A DNA stretch of 27,458 nt from positions 1 through 27,458 of the forward strand of contig CAWAOX010000009.1 in the NCBI GenBank assembly GCA_963783835.1. The letters run 5' to 3'. This DNA is from CAIQPS01 sp963783835 (GTDB lineage Bacteria; Actinomycetota; Thermoleophilia; RBG-16-64-13). Of the stretch, positions 1-7,732 are shown piece after piece; positions within the stretch are counted from its first letter, which is position 1; every line of letters begins with the position of its first letter. The notes below the pieces were generated by a model. The model was given only the letters and a program-made list of their open reading frames with translations. It was not told the DNA's origin and ran no database searches. The position numbers were made by a program, and so were the translations under genes.

Positions 1-30
1 TTGCGTCGCGGCAGCGATTGGGACTATAGT
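1..30 (+). promoter_or_regulatory. candidate sigma-70-type promoter of the dehydrogenase/ABC operon
   Basis: A TTGCGT box at 1-6 and a TATAGT box at 25-30 are separated by 18 bp. The -10 differs from TATAAT at one position and the -35 keeps the TTG core. The predicted transcription start is near 37, directly before the palindrome at 41-58. The -35 lies at the window edge, so further upstream elements cannot be seen. Confidence 0.5.
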
Positions 31-40
31 GGTGGTGAGT

Positions 41-58
41 TAACCAACCGGTTGGTTA
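41..58. promoter_or_regulatory. 18-bp perfect palindrome, probable TetR-family operator
   Basis: The sequence TAACCAACCGGTTGGTTA is identical to its reverse complement. It lies between the predicted transcription start and the start codon at 80, so a bound repressor would overlap the initiation region. Length and symmetry fit sites bound by TetR-family dimers. A TetR-type gene is the last gene of the same operon (7729-8424), so negative autoregulation is the simplest reading. That this particular TetR binds here is inference. Confidence 0.65.
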
Positions 59-79
59 CTGTCCTTCGAGGGGGAGCCC

Positions 80-1303
80 ATGAAAGTCGTCATCATCGGC
101 GCCGGCGAGCAGGGATATGTCCTGACCTGGAACCTGGCCAAACACCCGGCAGTGGATGAGATTGTCATAGGCGACTGGGACTTGGCGCGGGCGGAGGAAG
201 TGAAGGCTGCCTGGGGCGCGGGCAAGACCACCGCCGTCAAGGTCGACGCGCGGGACGTGGAGCACGTCGCCGGCCTGGCTCAGGGGGCGGATCTTCTCGT
301 GAACGCCGTCATCCCTGAGTGGGACGACCCCCTCATGAAGGCTGCCCTCAAGGCCGGTACCCACTACCTGGACATGGCGACGCGCGTCGACGGAGGGACG
401 ATCGACGAGGGCTACCTGCTCCAGATCGCCCTCGACGAGGACTTCAAGGCCATGGGCCGCACGGCTCTCATCCATACGGGGATGACCCCAGGTGTCACCA
501 ACACCCTGGTAGCCATCGGCTACGAAGAGATGGACCGCTGCGAGGCGGTCCGGATCAAGGCCGGCGGGTTCTTCAAGTCCGAGGTACCCGTGCAGGTGTG
601 GTCGCAGGAGACCTACTACATCGACTCGCAAACGCCCACGCTGTATTTCGAGGACGGGCAGTTCCTGCGGGCGGAGCCCTTCGCCGGCTGGGAGAACGTA
701 GATTTTCCGGCTCCGATCGGCCGGCTGGCCGCCGTGCTGCACGAGCACGAGGAGTGCTCCACCCTGCCTCGCTTCCTGCCCAAACTGGGCGAGAAAGGCC
801 TGCGGTACCTGGACTTCAAGCTTGCCGGCGGCGAAGAGGGTATGAAGAAGGCCAAGATCCTGGTGGAGACCGGCATCGCCAGTCCTCTCGCCCGCCAGGT
901 TCGGGGCCAGAGCGTGCGGCCGATCGATGTTCTGGTGTCGGTCCTGCCGCCATCGGCTCCCAAGGAGGAGATCGCGAGGCTGGCCGCCGAGGGCCGGATC
1001 GTGGACGAAGGGGCTTATATGATCGACCTGTACGCCAAGGAGGGCGAGCCGGCGACCGAGACCTTCTGGGTCTTCCCTCCGAACATCCAGCAGGTGACGA
1101 AGATGATCCCCGGAGCCAACCGCATCTCCTACGGGACTTCGACCCCGGCGGCCATCTACGCCGGTTACCTTCTCGACGGCACTATCACCCAGCGTGGCGT
1201 GCTGCCGCCCGAAGCCCTGGCGCGGGAGGTACGTCTCGCGTATGTGGAAGAATTGAAACGTGCTGGGCTGCGCATTGCCCGGCGAAGCACGCGCTGGCTC
1301 TAG
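80..1303 (+). CDS. saccharopine dehydrogenase-family NAD(P)-dependent oxidoreductase
   Basis: This 407-residue protein begins with a Rossmann beta strand and dinucleotide-binding loop (VVIIGAGEQGYV, residues 3-14). It also has the GMTPGVTN segment near residues 134-141 that is typical of the saccharopine dehydrogenase / lysine 6-dehydrogenase / carboxynorspermidine synthase superfamily. No signal peptide or membrane segment is visible, so it should be cytosolic. The ATG at 80 is preceded by a purine-rich GAGGGGGAG (68-76). It is the first gene of an operon with an aldehyde dehydrogenase 42 bp downstream and an amino-acid-type ABC transporter. A role in oxidative deamination of an imported amino acid, for example lysine to its semialdehyde, is plausible. 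Family assignment is firm; the substrate is not determined. Confidence 0.82.
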   Translation: MKVVIIGAGEQGYVLTWNLAKHPAVDEIVIGDWDLARAEEVKAAWGAGKTTAVKVDARDVEHVAGLAQGADLLVNAVIPEWDDPLMKAALKAGTHYLDMATRVDGGTIDEGYLLQIALDEDFKAMGRTALIHTGMTPGVTNTLVAIGYEEMDRCEAVRIKAGGFFKSEVPVQVWSQETYYIDSQTPTLYFEDGQFLRAEPFAGWENVDFPAPIGRLAAVLHEHEECSTLPRFLPKLGEKGLRYLDFKLAGGEEGMKKAKILVETGIASPLARQVRGQSVRPIDVLVSVLPPSAPKEEIARLAAEGRIVDEGAYMIDLYAKEGEPATETFWVFPPNIQQVTKMIPGANRISYGTSTPAAIYAGYLLDGTITQRGVLPPEALAREVRLAYVEELKRAGLRIARRSTRWL

Positions 1304-1345
1304 CGAGCCGGGAAGACGAAGAACCGAGTGGGAGCGAGGGGGCCT

Positions 1346-2849
1346 ATGGTGCGAGTAAGTAGCGACGTGCGAATCCCCGAGGAGTTGCACGACAAGAGCA
1401 ACCTGATCGCGGGCCGCTGGGTCAACGCGGCATCTGGGGCGAAGTTCGCGGTCCGCAGCCCGGTGACCGGGGCGGTTCTGGCGGAAGTCCCCCGGTGTGG
1501 GGCCGGCCGATGTGGATGCCGCGGTGGCGGCCGCCAAGGCGGCCTGGCCGACGTGGCGAGGCATGCCGGTCTTCAAGCGGGCGGAGGTCATCCTAAGGAT
1601 GGCCGAACTGATCCGGGAGCGGGCGGAGGGCATCGCCGACGTGCTGTGCGTGGAGCAGGGTAAACCCTACGCCGGTGAAGGCCTGCCGGAGGTGCTCGAG
1701 ACGGCGCTCAACTTCCAGCTTGCGGCGGAGGACGTCGTCCGTATGGAGACGCCGGTGATCCCCATGCGCGATCCGGCGAAGCGGGTACTGACGTTTCGCG
1801 AGCCGTATGGCGTGATGGCGGTGATAACACCGTGGAACTTTCCGACGGTCATCCCTTCCGAGTATCTGGGGCCGGGACTGGCGGCGGGCAATACGGTGAT
1901 CATGAAACCGGCGTCGACGACCCCGCTCTCGATGATCTTGGTGGGGCGCTGCATCCAGGAGGCTCTGGATGAGGCCGGTCTTCCCCCGGGCGTCTTCAAC
2001 CTGATCACCGGTCCTGGCGCGGCCGTCGGCGATCATCTGGTGGCGCATCCCGACGTGGCCCTTATCGGCTTCACCGGCGAGACGGTGACCGGCGAGGCCA
2101 TCTGTGCGCGGGCGGGCATCAAGATGACCCTTATGGAACTGGGTGGCAACGGTCCTGTGATCGTGTGCGCCGACGCGAACCTGGTAGAAGCCGCCAAGGC
2201 CGCGGCCTTCGGCTGCTTCTACAACGCGGGCCAGGTCTGCTGCGCGACGGAGCGTATCCTGGTGGACAGAAAGGTCCACGACGAGTTCCTGCCGCTGCTG
2301 CTGGAGGAGGCGAAGGCCTACGCGCCGGGCGATCCGCTCGACGAGGCGACCAGCATGGGCCCACTCAACAACGAGCCGACGGCTATCAAGACCGAGCAAC
2401 ATCTCGCCGATGCCCGGGCCAAGGGGGCAAAGATCCTCCTGGGCGGGGCGCGCGAATCGGGAAGGCCGACCGATCTGTACTTCCCGGCAACCGTGATCGA
2501 CGGGGTCACGCGCGACATGCTCCTCAACCTGGAGGAGACGTTCGGCCCGGTGGCGCCCGTGATCGAGTTCGAGACCGACGAGGAAGCCGTCGAGATCGCC
2601 AACGAGACCGGCTACGGTCTGCAGATGGCGGTCTTCACCTCGTCCATCAAGCGCTGCTTCTGGTACGCGGACAGACTTCGCACCGGGAATATCGTGTTCA
2701 ACGACAGCACCGATTACTGGGAGGCCCACGAGCCGTTCGGCGGCGGCGGGGGCACGAAGAGCGGCCACGGAAGGCTGGGCGGCCGCTACACTTTGGACGA
2801 TGTGACCCACCTGAAGACGGTGGCCATCGACATAGAGAAGACACTGTAG
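1346..2849 (+). CDS. NAD(P)-dependent aldehyde dehydrogenase, interrupted by a +1 frameshift at 1489-1493
   Basis: Two reading frames together make one aldehyde dehydrogenase. The first frame starts at ATG 1346 (purine-rich GAGGGGG ahead) and encodes the usual N-terminus, including LIAGRWVNAASG. The second continues from about 1497 with DVDAAVAAAKAAW and the whole catalytic domain. Removing one C from the C5 run at 1489-1493 joins them as AEVPGVGPADVD, giving 500 residues, normal for the family. In the joined protein, Asn164 (TPWNFP), Lys187, Glu264 (MELGG) and Cys298 (GQVCC) match the conserved catalytic set. Downstream coding looks intact, so this is either a sequencing error or a very recent mutation. 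If the shift is real, a GTG start at 1497 could only give a protein lacking the first 50 residues. It probably oxidises the semialdehyde made by the upstream dehydrogenase (inference). Confidence 0.85.
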
Positions 2850-2865
2850 GACAGGGGGTAGAGGT

Positions 2866-4218
2866 ATGAGCACACGAACGAAGACGAGTCTGGTGGTGTC
2901 CCTGGCGGTGATCCTGATCCTCTCACTCGCCGCGTTTGCCGCGGCGTGCGGGGGCGAGACGACGACTACCGCGGCGCCGGCCGGCACCGAGACGACGGCC
3001 GCGCCGGCCAGCACCGATACCACCGCGGCGCCCGCAAGCACCGACACGACGGTGGCGGGCGGCCCGAGCGGTGACCCCATCAAGATCGGCGCTCCGCTGC
3101 CGCTCACCGGTGCCTACGCGGCCGACGGCGAGCACATGAAGATGGGTCTCGAGATGGCGGTGGCCGACCTGAACGCGGCCGGTGGGCTGCTGGGCCGGCC
3201 GGTGGAGCTGAAGGTCTTCGACATCGAGGAACTGCTTCCCGAGACGGTGGCAGCTTCCAAGGACTACCTGATCGACAAGGAGAAGGTCGACGCGGTGGTG
3301 GAGGGCTACGGAGGCTACGGTCCGGACTTTGAAGCCTACGGCGCCAATAGCGACGTCCCCTTCATCCACGGCAGTGGCTCGGTGCGGGCCGCCGACATGG
3401 TGAAGACCGATCCGGCCAAGTACGGGAATATGTTCCAGGTCTTCTCTATCGAAGCCGACTACGGCAAGCGGGCCTGGGAGGGCATCATCCAGTTCCAGGA
3501 CAAGTACACCTATCCCAACAACAAGATCGCCATCCTGCATGGTGACCTCGAGTGGGACCTCAACTACACGGCCGCCGTGGCCGCTGAGGCCGAGAAGGCC
3601 GGCTGGCAAGTAGTCATGAACGAGACCTTCCCCTACGGCACCACGGACTGGGGCTCGATCCTCACCAAGATCCGGGCCGAGCAACCGGCTGCGATCGTGT
3701 GCTCGGTGCTTTCGGTGGCCGACATCTCCTCGTTTGTGAAGCAGTTCATGGAGAATCCCAGCCCGTCGCTACTCGACATCTCCTACATGGTGGTGTTCCA
3801 GGAGACCCAGGAAGCGGTCGGCAACGACCTGATCGGCGTCATGGGCTACGTGACGAGCTATGTCCCGCCGAGCCCCGAGAACGACGCCTGGAAGGCCCGC
3901 TTCAAAGAGATGTTCGGTATGGACGTGCCGCTGACCACCCCGCCGTCGACGTACGACTCGGTCATGATCTGGGTCGAAGCGGTGAAGGCTGTCGGCGATC
4001 CGACCAAGTACAAGGAGATCGAGGACTACATCCGGGCGAACAAATACACCGGTTTGCTGGGCATCTATGACTTCAACAACCCCGAACAGACGGTCAAGTC
4101 CGGACCGGACTTCCCGATCGCCTACGCCCAGTATCTAGGCGACGGCAAGCTGGCCTTCTTCGGCACCGACCCGTTCATCTTCCCGCCATATATCGAGCCG
4201 GCGTGGCCGGCCAAATAG
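2866..4218 (+). CDS. branched-chain-amino-acid-type ABC transporter substrate-binding lipoprotein
   Basis: This 450-residue exported lipoprotein has a basic N-terminus, a hydrophobic stretch (residues 9-27) and a lipobox ending at Cys28 (FAAACGG). About 40 residues of Thr/Ala/Pro-rich linker follow, with three imperfect copies of an APAxTxTT unit. The mature domain from about residue 68 (IKIGAPLPLTGAYAADG) is a type-I periplasmic-binding fold of the LivJ/LivK (Peripla_BP_6) family. The start is 16 bp after the aldehyde dehydrogenase stop, with an AG-rich ribosome binding site. It should capture the substrate outside the membrane and deliver it to the LivH/LivM-like permeases encoded downstream. 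Ligand specificity cannot be read from sequence: this family also binds amides, urea and aromatic acids. Confidence 0.9.
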   Translation: MSTRTKTSLVVSLAVILILSLAAFAAACGGETTTTAAPAGTETTAAPASTDTTAAPASTDTTVAGGPSGDPIKIGAPLPLTGAYAADGEHMKMGLEMAVADLNAAGGLLGRPVELKVFDIEELLPETVAASKDYLIDKEKVDAVVEGYGGYGPDFEAYGANSDVPFIHGSGSVRAADMVKTDPAKYGNMFQVFSIEADYGKRAWEGIIQFQDKYTYPNNKIAILHGDLEWDLNYTAAVAAEAEKAGWQVVMNETFPYGTTDWGSILTKIRAEQPAAIVCSVLSVADISSFVKQFMENPSPSLLDISYMVVFQETQEAVGNDLIGVMGYVTSYVPPSPENDAWKARFKEMFGMDVPLTTPPSTYDSVMIWVEAVKAVGDPTKYKEIEDYIRANKYTGLLGIYDFNNPEQTVKSGPDFPIAYAQYLGDGKLAFFGTDPFIFPPYIEPAWPAK

Positions 4219-4239
4219 CGAGGGCGACCAAGTAACACG

Positions 4240-4276
4240 GGCGGCCAGGCCCGGCCCCGGGCCGGGCCTGGCCGCC
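4240..4276 (+). other. strong intercistronic hairpin between binding-protein and ATPase genes
   Basis: Positions 4240-4255 are perfectly complementary to 4261-4276, a 16-bp GC-rich stem (17 bp counting C4256-G4260) with a 3-5 nt loop. It lies in the 104-bp gap between the binding-protein stop and the first ATPase start. No T-run follows, so it is not a classic intrinsic terminator. Hairpins at this place in transporter operons are known to protect the upstream binding-protein mRNA or to reduce read-through, raising the binding protein relative to the membrane complex. That role is inferred here. Confidence 0.7.
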
Positions 4277-4322
4277 ACGGTAGGTCGAACCAAGACAGCA
4301 AGAACGGACCGAGGACCTTCGC

Positions 4323-5060
4323 ATGGCGTTGCTCGCCCTTGAGAATGTCACCCAACGCTTCGGCGAGCTCGCCGCGGTGAACGACCTCTCCTTCGAGGTG
4401 GAGGAGGGCGAGGTCTTCGGCATCGCCGGGCCGAATGGCGCCGGTAAGACGACCGTGTTCAACCTCATCTCTGGATTCCTCCACGGTTCGGGCCATATCT
4501 TCCTCGACGGCAAGCGCATCGACGGCCTCCCGCCGCACCGGGTGACCCATCTCGGCGTGGCCCGCACCTTCCAGATCCCGCAACCTTTCCAGTCGATGAC
4601 CGTCGTTCAGAACCTGCGGATCGGCGAATACTTCGGAGCGAAGGGGCATGCCGGCGACGGTGCTCGGCAGGCTCCCTGGAGGGATCTGCGCGATCTCATC
4701 TCCTTTGTGGGGCTGGAGGGCAAAGAGGACCGCTCGGTGGCCTCCCTCAAGCTCTACGACAAGAAGCTCACCGTGTTGGCGTCGGCGCTGGCGACACGGC
4801 CGCGCCTGATAATGCTGGACGAAGCTCTCGGCGGTCTCAGCGCCGTGGAAGCGGAACTCAGCCTTGCCTTGCTGCAAAGGCTCAACAAGGAGTGGGGCCT
4901 CACGGTGATCATGATCGAGCACCTCATGAGCGCCTTGACCCGTTCCTGCGACCGGCTGCTCATCCTGAACAACGGCGAAGCCCTCCGGCTGGGGGAACCT
5001 CGCGCCGTCGTTGAGGATCCGGTGGTCATCGAGTGCCTGGTCGGGGGCAAGCGTGCTTGA
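4323..5060 (+). CDS. livG: branched-chain-amino-acid-type ABC transporter ATP-binding protein (LivG-like) with degenerate signature motif
   Basis: This 245-residue cytoplasmic ATPase has Walker A GPNGAGKT (36-43), a Q-loop glutamine in RTFQIPQPF (Gln84), Walker B RLIMLDE (161-167) and a switch histidine in MIEHLM (His200). The family signature (LSGGQ, or the LAYGDQ form in typical LivG) is replaced by LKLYDKK (142-148), which has no glycine. Walker B is followed by Ala instead of the usual Pro (DEA). The AHPRTFQ-to-PF region and overall length match LivG. It is followed by the second ATPase with an 8-bp overlap, so the two probably form the heterodimeric motor of this importer. The partner keeps a normal signature, which suggests one degenerate and one canonical ATP site. 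Confidence 0.88.
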   Translation: MALLALENVTQRFGELAAVNDLSFEVEEGEVFGIAGPNGAGKTTVFNLISGFLHGSGHIFLDGKRIDGLPPHRVTHLGVARTFQIPQPFQSMTVVQNLRIGEYFGAKGHAGDGARQAPWRDLRDLISFVGLEGKEDRSVASLKLYDKKLTVLASALATRPRLIMLDEALGGLSAVEAELSLALLQRLNKEWGLTVIMIEHLMSALTRSCDRLLILNNGEALRLGEPRAVVEDPVVIECLVGGKRA

Positions 5061-5760
5061 GGTCGAGAACATCAACGTCTTCTACGGCGAGTACCAGGCC
5101 ATCCACGACATCTCCCTTCGGGTGACCGAAGGCCAACTGGTGTCGATCTTCGGGCCCAACGGCCACGGAAAGAGCACGCTGCTCAAGACCATCTGCGGGC
5201 TGATGAAGCCGGCCAGTGGCGTCATCCGCTTCCAGGGACAGGAGATCCAGGGACTCCCCTCGTACAAGCTCGTTGAGATGGGCGTGGTGCTGATCTCGGA
5301 GGAGCGCCATCTGTTCCCTGAGATGACCGTGATGGAGAACCTGCGTCTGGGCGCCTACGCGAAGCCCGCCCGCAAGAAGGAAGCGGAGAATCTCGAGTTC
5401 GTCTTCTCGATGTTCCCGAAGTTGAAGACCCTGTCCAAAAAGCGGGCCCTCAATCTGAGTGGTGGCGAGGCGCGCATGCTGGCGATCGGACGAGGGCTGA
5501 TGTCGGATGCGCGTTTTCTGGCCATCGACGAGCCATCGTTCGGTCTCGCCCCGATCCTTCGGACCCAGGTGTTCGAGCAGATCGTGGCGCTACGCGACCG
5601 GGGGCTGAGCATCCTGCTGGTGGAGCAGACCACCGGAGACATCGCGGAGCAATCGGACTACATCTACCTCCTGGAAGACGGCCGCATCGCTTTCTCGGGC
5701 AGTAAGGATGAGGCTCTGAACAGTGACGCGGTCCGCAAGGTATTCCTCGGGATCACGTAG
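5053..5760 (+). CDS. livF: branched-chain-amino-acid-type ABC transporter ATP-binding protein (LivF-like)
   Basis: This 235-residue ATPase starts at GTG 5053, overlapping the end of the upstream ATPase gene by 8 bp. I prefer it to the in-frame ATG at 5011 because homology-like sequence (LEVENINVFYGEYQA) begins right there and LivF proteins are about 235 residues. Walker A reads GPNGHGKST (34-42), with His replacing the common Ala/Ser. The signature is LSGGE (135-139), Walker B FLAIDEP (155-161), and a switch histidine is replaced by Gln in LVEQTT, as is common in LivF. It acts with the LivG-like subunit to power the permeases encoded next. Confidence 0.9.
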   Translation: MLEVENINVFYGEYQAIHDISLRVTEGQLVSIFGPNGHGKSTLLKTICGLMKPASGVIRFQGQEIQGLPSYKLVEMGVVLISEERHLFPEMTVMENLRLGAYAKPARKKEAENLEFVFSMFPKLKTLSKKRALNLSGGEARMLAIGRGLMSDARFLAIDEPSFGLAPILRTQVFEQIVALRDRGLSILLVEQTTGDIAEQSDYIYLLEDGRIAFSGSKDEALNSDAVRKVFLGIT

Positions 5761-5784
5761 GCGGCAGGGGAAGCGGGAGCGACA

Positions 5785-6663
5785 GTGCGAGAGTTCACAG
5801 AAGTGCTCATCACCGGCGTCACTATCGGGATCGTCTACTTCCTGGTGGCGGTCGGGTTCACGCTCTGCTATGGCGTCGGCCGGGTGCTCAACTATAGCTA
5901 CGGCTCGTTTTTCACCTGGGGCGCCTATCTGGCCTGGGTGCTCGCCGTCGGATACGCGAACCTCAACTACTTCCTCGTCTTCCTCATCGTTCTGCCCATC
6001 ATGTTCCTGTTCGGCGTGGTGGTCGACCAGATCCTGATCCGCCCGTTGCGCAAGCGGCCGGAGTTCGAGTTCAGCGTGCTTCTGGTGACACTGGGTCTGG
6101 CCGTGTTCCTCGACAACCTGGTGCTGGTCATCTTCGGCGCCCGCACCAAGTCGCTGCCCGAGTTCCTCTCGGGGAGCGTCAAGATCGCCGGGTTCACCAT
6201 CAGCTGGCAACTGATCGCGATGTTCATCTTCGCACTAGTGGTCGCCGTGGTCCTGTTCGTCTTTTTGGGCAAGACGCGGACCGGGATGAGCATGCGCGCG
6301 GTCGCTCAAGATCCGACGGGTGCGCGCATCGTCGGCATCCCTCTGTTCCGGATCTTCGCCATCACCTTCGGGATCTCGACCTTGCTCTGTGGGGCCGGCG
6401 GTATCCTCCTGGCGCCGCGCTTCTTCATGACCCCGCTGGGAGGCTGGACCTTCCTGGTAAAGGCCCTGATCATCGTCATCGCCGGCGGTCTCGGCAGCAT
6501 CAAAGGGACGCTGTACGCCGCGTTCATCCTTGGCATCCTCGAGGCCATCGTGGGCTGGCAACTGGGGCTTCTCTGGGTCATGCCGTTCTGGTTCCTGGTG
6601 CTCTTCCTGATCCTGCTCGTCAGGCCCGCCGGTCTGTTCGGCGCCACGGCGAGGAAAGGGTGA
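5785..6663 (+). CDS. livH: branched-chain-amino-acid-type ABC transporter permease (LivH-like)
   Basis: This 292-residue, highly hydrophobic inner-membrane protein starts at GTG 5785, 24 bp after the second ATPase, with GGGAG a few bases upstream. It has about eight predicted membrane segments and the LivH-type features GVGRVLNYSYGSFFTWGAY near residues 29-47 and MRAVAQDPTGARIVGI near 170-185. The latter is the cytoplasmic coupling region that contacts the ATPases. The C-terminus (LVRPAGLFG) is typical of the family. It pairs with the LivM-like permease encoded 7 bp downstream to form the translocation channel. Confidence 0.92.
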   Translation: MREFTEVLITGVTIGIVYFLVAVGFTLCYGVGRVLNYSYGSFFTWGAYLAWVLAVGYANLNYFLVFLIVLPIMFLFGVVVDQILIRPLRKRPEFEFSVLLVTLGLAVFLDNLVLVIFGARTKSLPEFLSGSVKIAGFTISWQLIAMFIFALVVAVVLFVFLGKTRTGMSMRAVAQDPTGARIVGIPLFRIFAITFGISTLLCGAGGILLAPRFFMTPLGGWTFLVKALIIVIAGGLGSIKGTLYAAFILGILEAIVGWQLGLLWVMPFWFLVLFLILLVRPAGLFGATARKG

Positions 6664-6670
6664 GGGCGGC

Positions 6671-7732
6671 ATGAAGCGCGAGCGTGTGGAAGAGGTCCGG
6701 CTGCCGGGTGACCGGCCAAGGGCTCTGAGGCTCAACCGCCAGACGGGCATCACTATCGTGATGGTCGTCATCCTCGCTCTGCTGCCCCTCATCTTCGGCG
6801 ACAGCAACTACACCATGCGCCTGCTGGTCGTCTCGATGATCTGGGGAGGGGTCGCCGTCTCCTGGGACCTTCTGCTCGGCTACGCGGGGATCTTCAACCT
6901 GGGCCAGGTCGGGTTCTTCGCACTGGGTGCATACGCGTCCGCCATGCTGTCCGAGAATGCGGGTCTCAATCCCTGGTGGGGATTACTGGCGGGCGCGGCG
7001 GTCGGAGCGATCGTCGCCGTGTTGCTCGGCCTGCCGAGTCTGCGGCTGGCTGGGATCTACATCGCGCTGCTGACGCTGGCCTTCTATGAGGTTCTGGCTC
7101 CGCTTCTGACCGTCGGCCAGGCGATAGGGACGGGTGGCAAGCGCGGCATCTCCCCGATCACCCCCTACAAGGTCGGCGACCACCTTCTCGGCGGCTCCAA
7201 CCAGATCCCCTGGTACTACCTTGCCCTCGGCCTCTTCGTGCTGTGTCTGGTCGTCTGCTACTTCGCCATCAATTCCCGGTTTGGCACCAGCTTCGTCGCC
7301 CTGCACGACTCCGAGTCGTTCGCCCAGAGCCTGGGTATCTCCCGCTACAAGGTGTCCTTGCTCATCGTGGCGCTCTCGGGGACCCTGACGGGGCTCATGG
7401 GCGCCTTCTACGCCCACTACACGGGCGTCGTCTCTCCGCGGATCCTGGGCCTCGAGGTCTTCATCTATCTGGTGATCATGGTGCTGCTCGGAGGGGTCGG
7501 GAAGTACCCCGGTCCTGCCATCGGCGCCTTCATCGTCATATTCGTAAGCGACTGGCTGCGCGCCTTCCAGAACTTCCGCATGCTGATCTTTGGGGCGTTG
7601 GTGATCATTCTCGTGATGCTCGCGCCCCGCGGTCTGATGGGGGCGGTCGACTCGGGGCAGACCTACGTCCGGCGCTGGCGCGAGCATCGGTCGCCGCCGC
7701 CCGTCGAGAGCCCGCCCGAGGATAGGCCTTGA
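6671..7732 (+). CDS. livM: branched-chain-amino-acid-type ABC transporter permease (LivM-like)
   Basis: This 353-residue polytopic membrane protein starts at ATG 6671 after GAGGGCGGC. A short basic N-terminal tail precedes the first membrane helix (about residues 27-43). LivM landmarks are WDLLLGYAGIFNLGQVGFFA (residues 65-84) and SFAQSLGISRYKVSLL (217-232, the ATPase-coupling loop). A conserved GGVGKYPGPAIGA segment and LAPRGLMG come near the end. The last about 20 residues are Arg/Pro-rich and not part of the family core. The stop overlaps the TTG start of the regulator gene. Confidence 0.92.
   Translation: MKRERVEEVRLPGDRPRALRLNRQTGITIVMVVILALLPLIFGDSNYTMRLLVVSMIWGGVAVSWDLLLGYAGIFNLGQVGFFALGAYASAMLSENAGLNPWWGLLAGAAVGAIVAVLLGLPSLRLAGIYIALLTLAFYEVLAPLLTVGQAIGTGGKRGISPITPYKVGDHLLGGSNQIPWYYLALGLFVLCLVVCYFAINSRFGTSFVALHDSESFAQSLGISRYKVSLLIVALSGTLTGLMGAFYAHYTGVVSPRILGLEVFIYLVIMVLLGGVGKYPGPAIGAFIVIFVSDWLRAFQNFRMLIFGALVIILVMLAPRGLMGAVDSGQTYVRRWREHRSPPPVESPPEDRP

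Noticed and set aside
2978..3055. Tandem repeat in the binding-protein gene
   Set aside because: The APAxTxTT units differ by synonymous changes and form a normal low-complexity linker after a lipobox; not a DNA repeat element.
56..3107. Long open frames (about 500 codons) on the - strand opposite the dehydrogenase genes
   Set aside because: They are antisense to clearly conserved genes, are rich in Arg/Gly/Pro/His as expected from high-GC mirror frames, and show no recognisable domain.
5011..5052. Upstream ATG as start of the LivF-like gene
   Set aside because: It would add 14 residues encoded entirely inside the preceding ATPase gene; GTG 5053 begins exactly where LivF-like sequence begins and gives the usual length.
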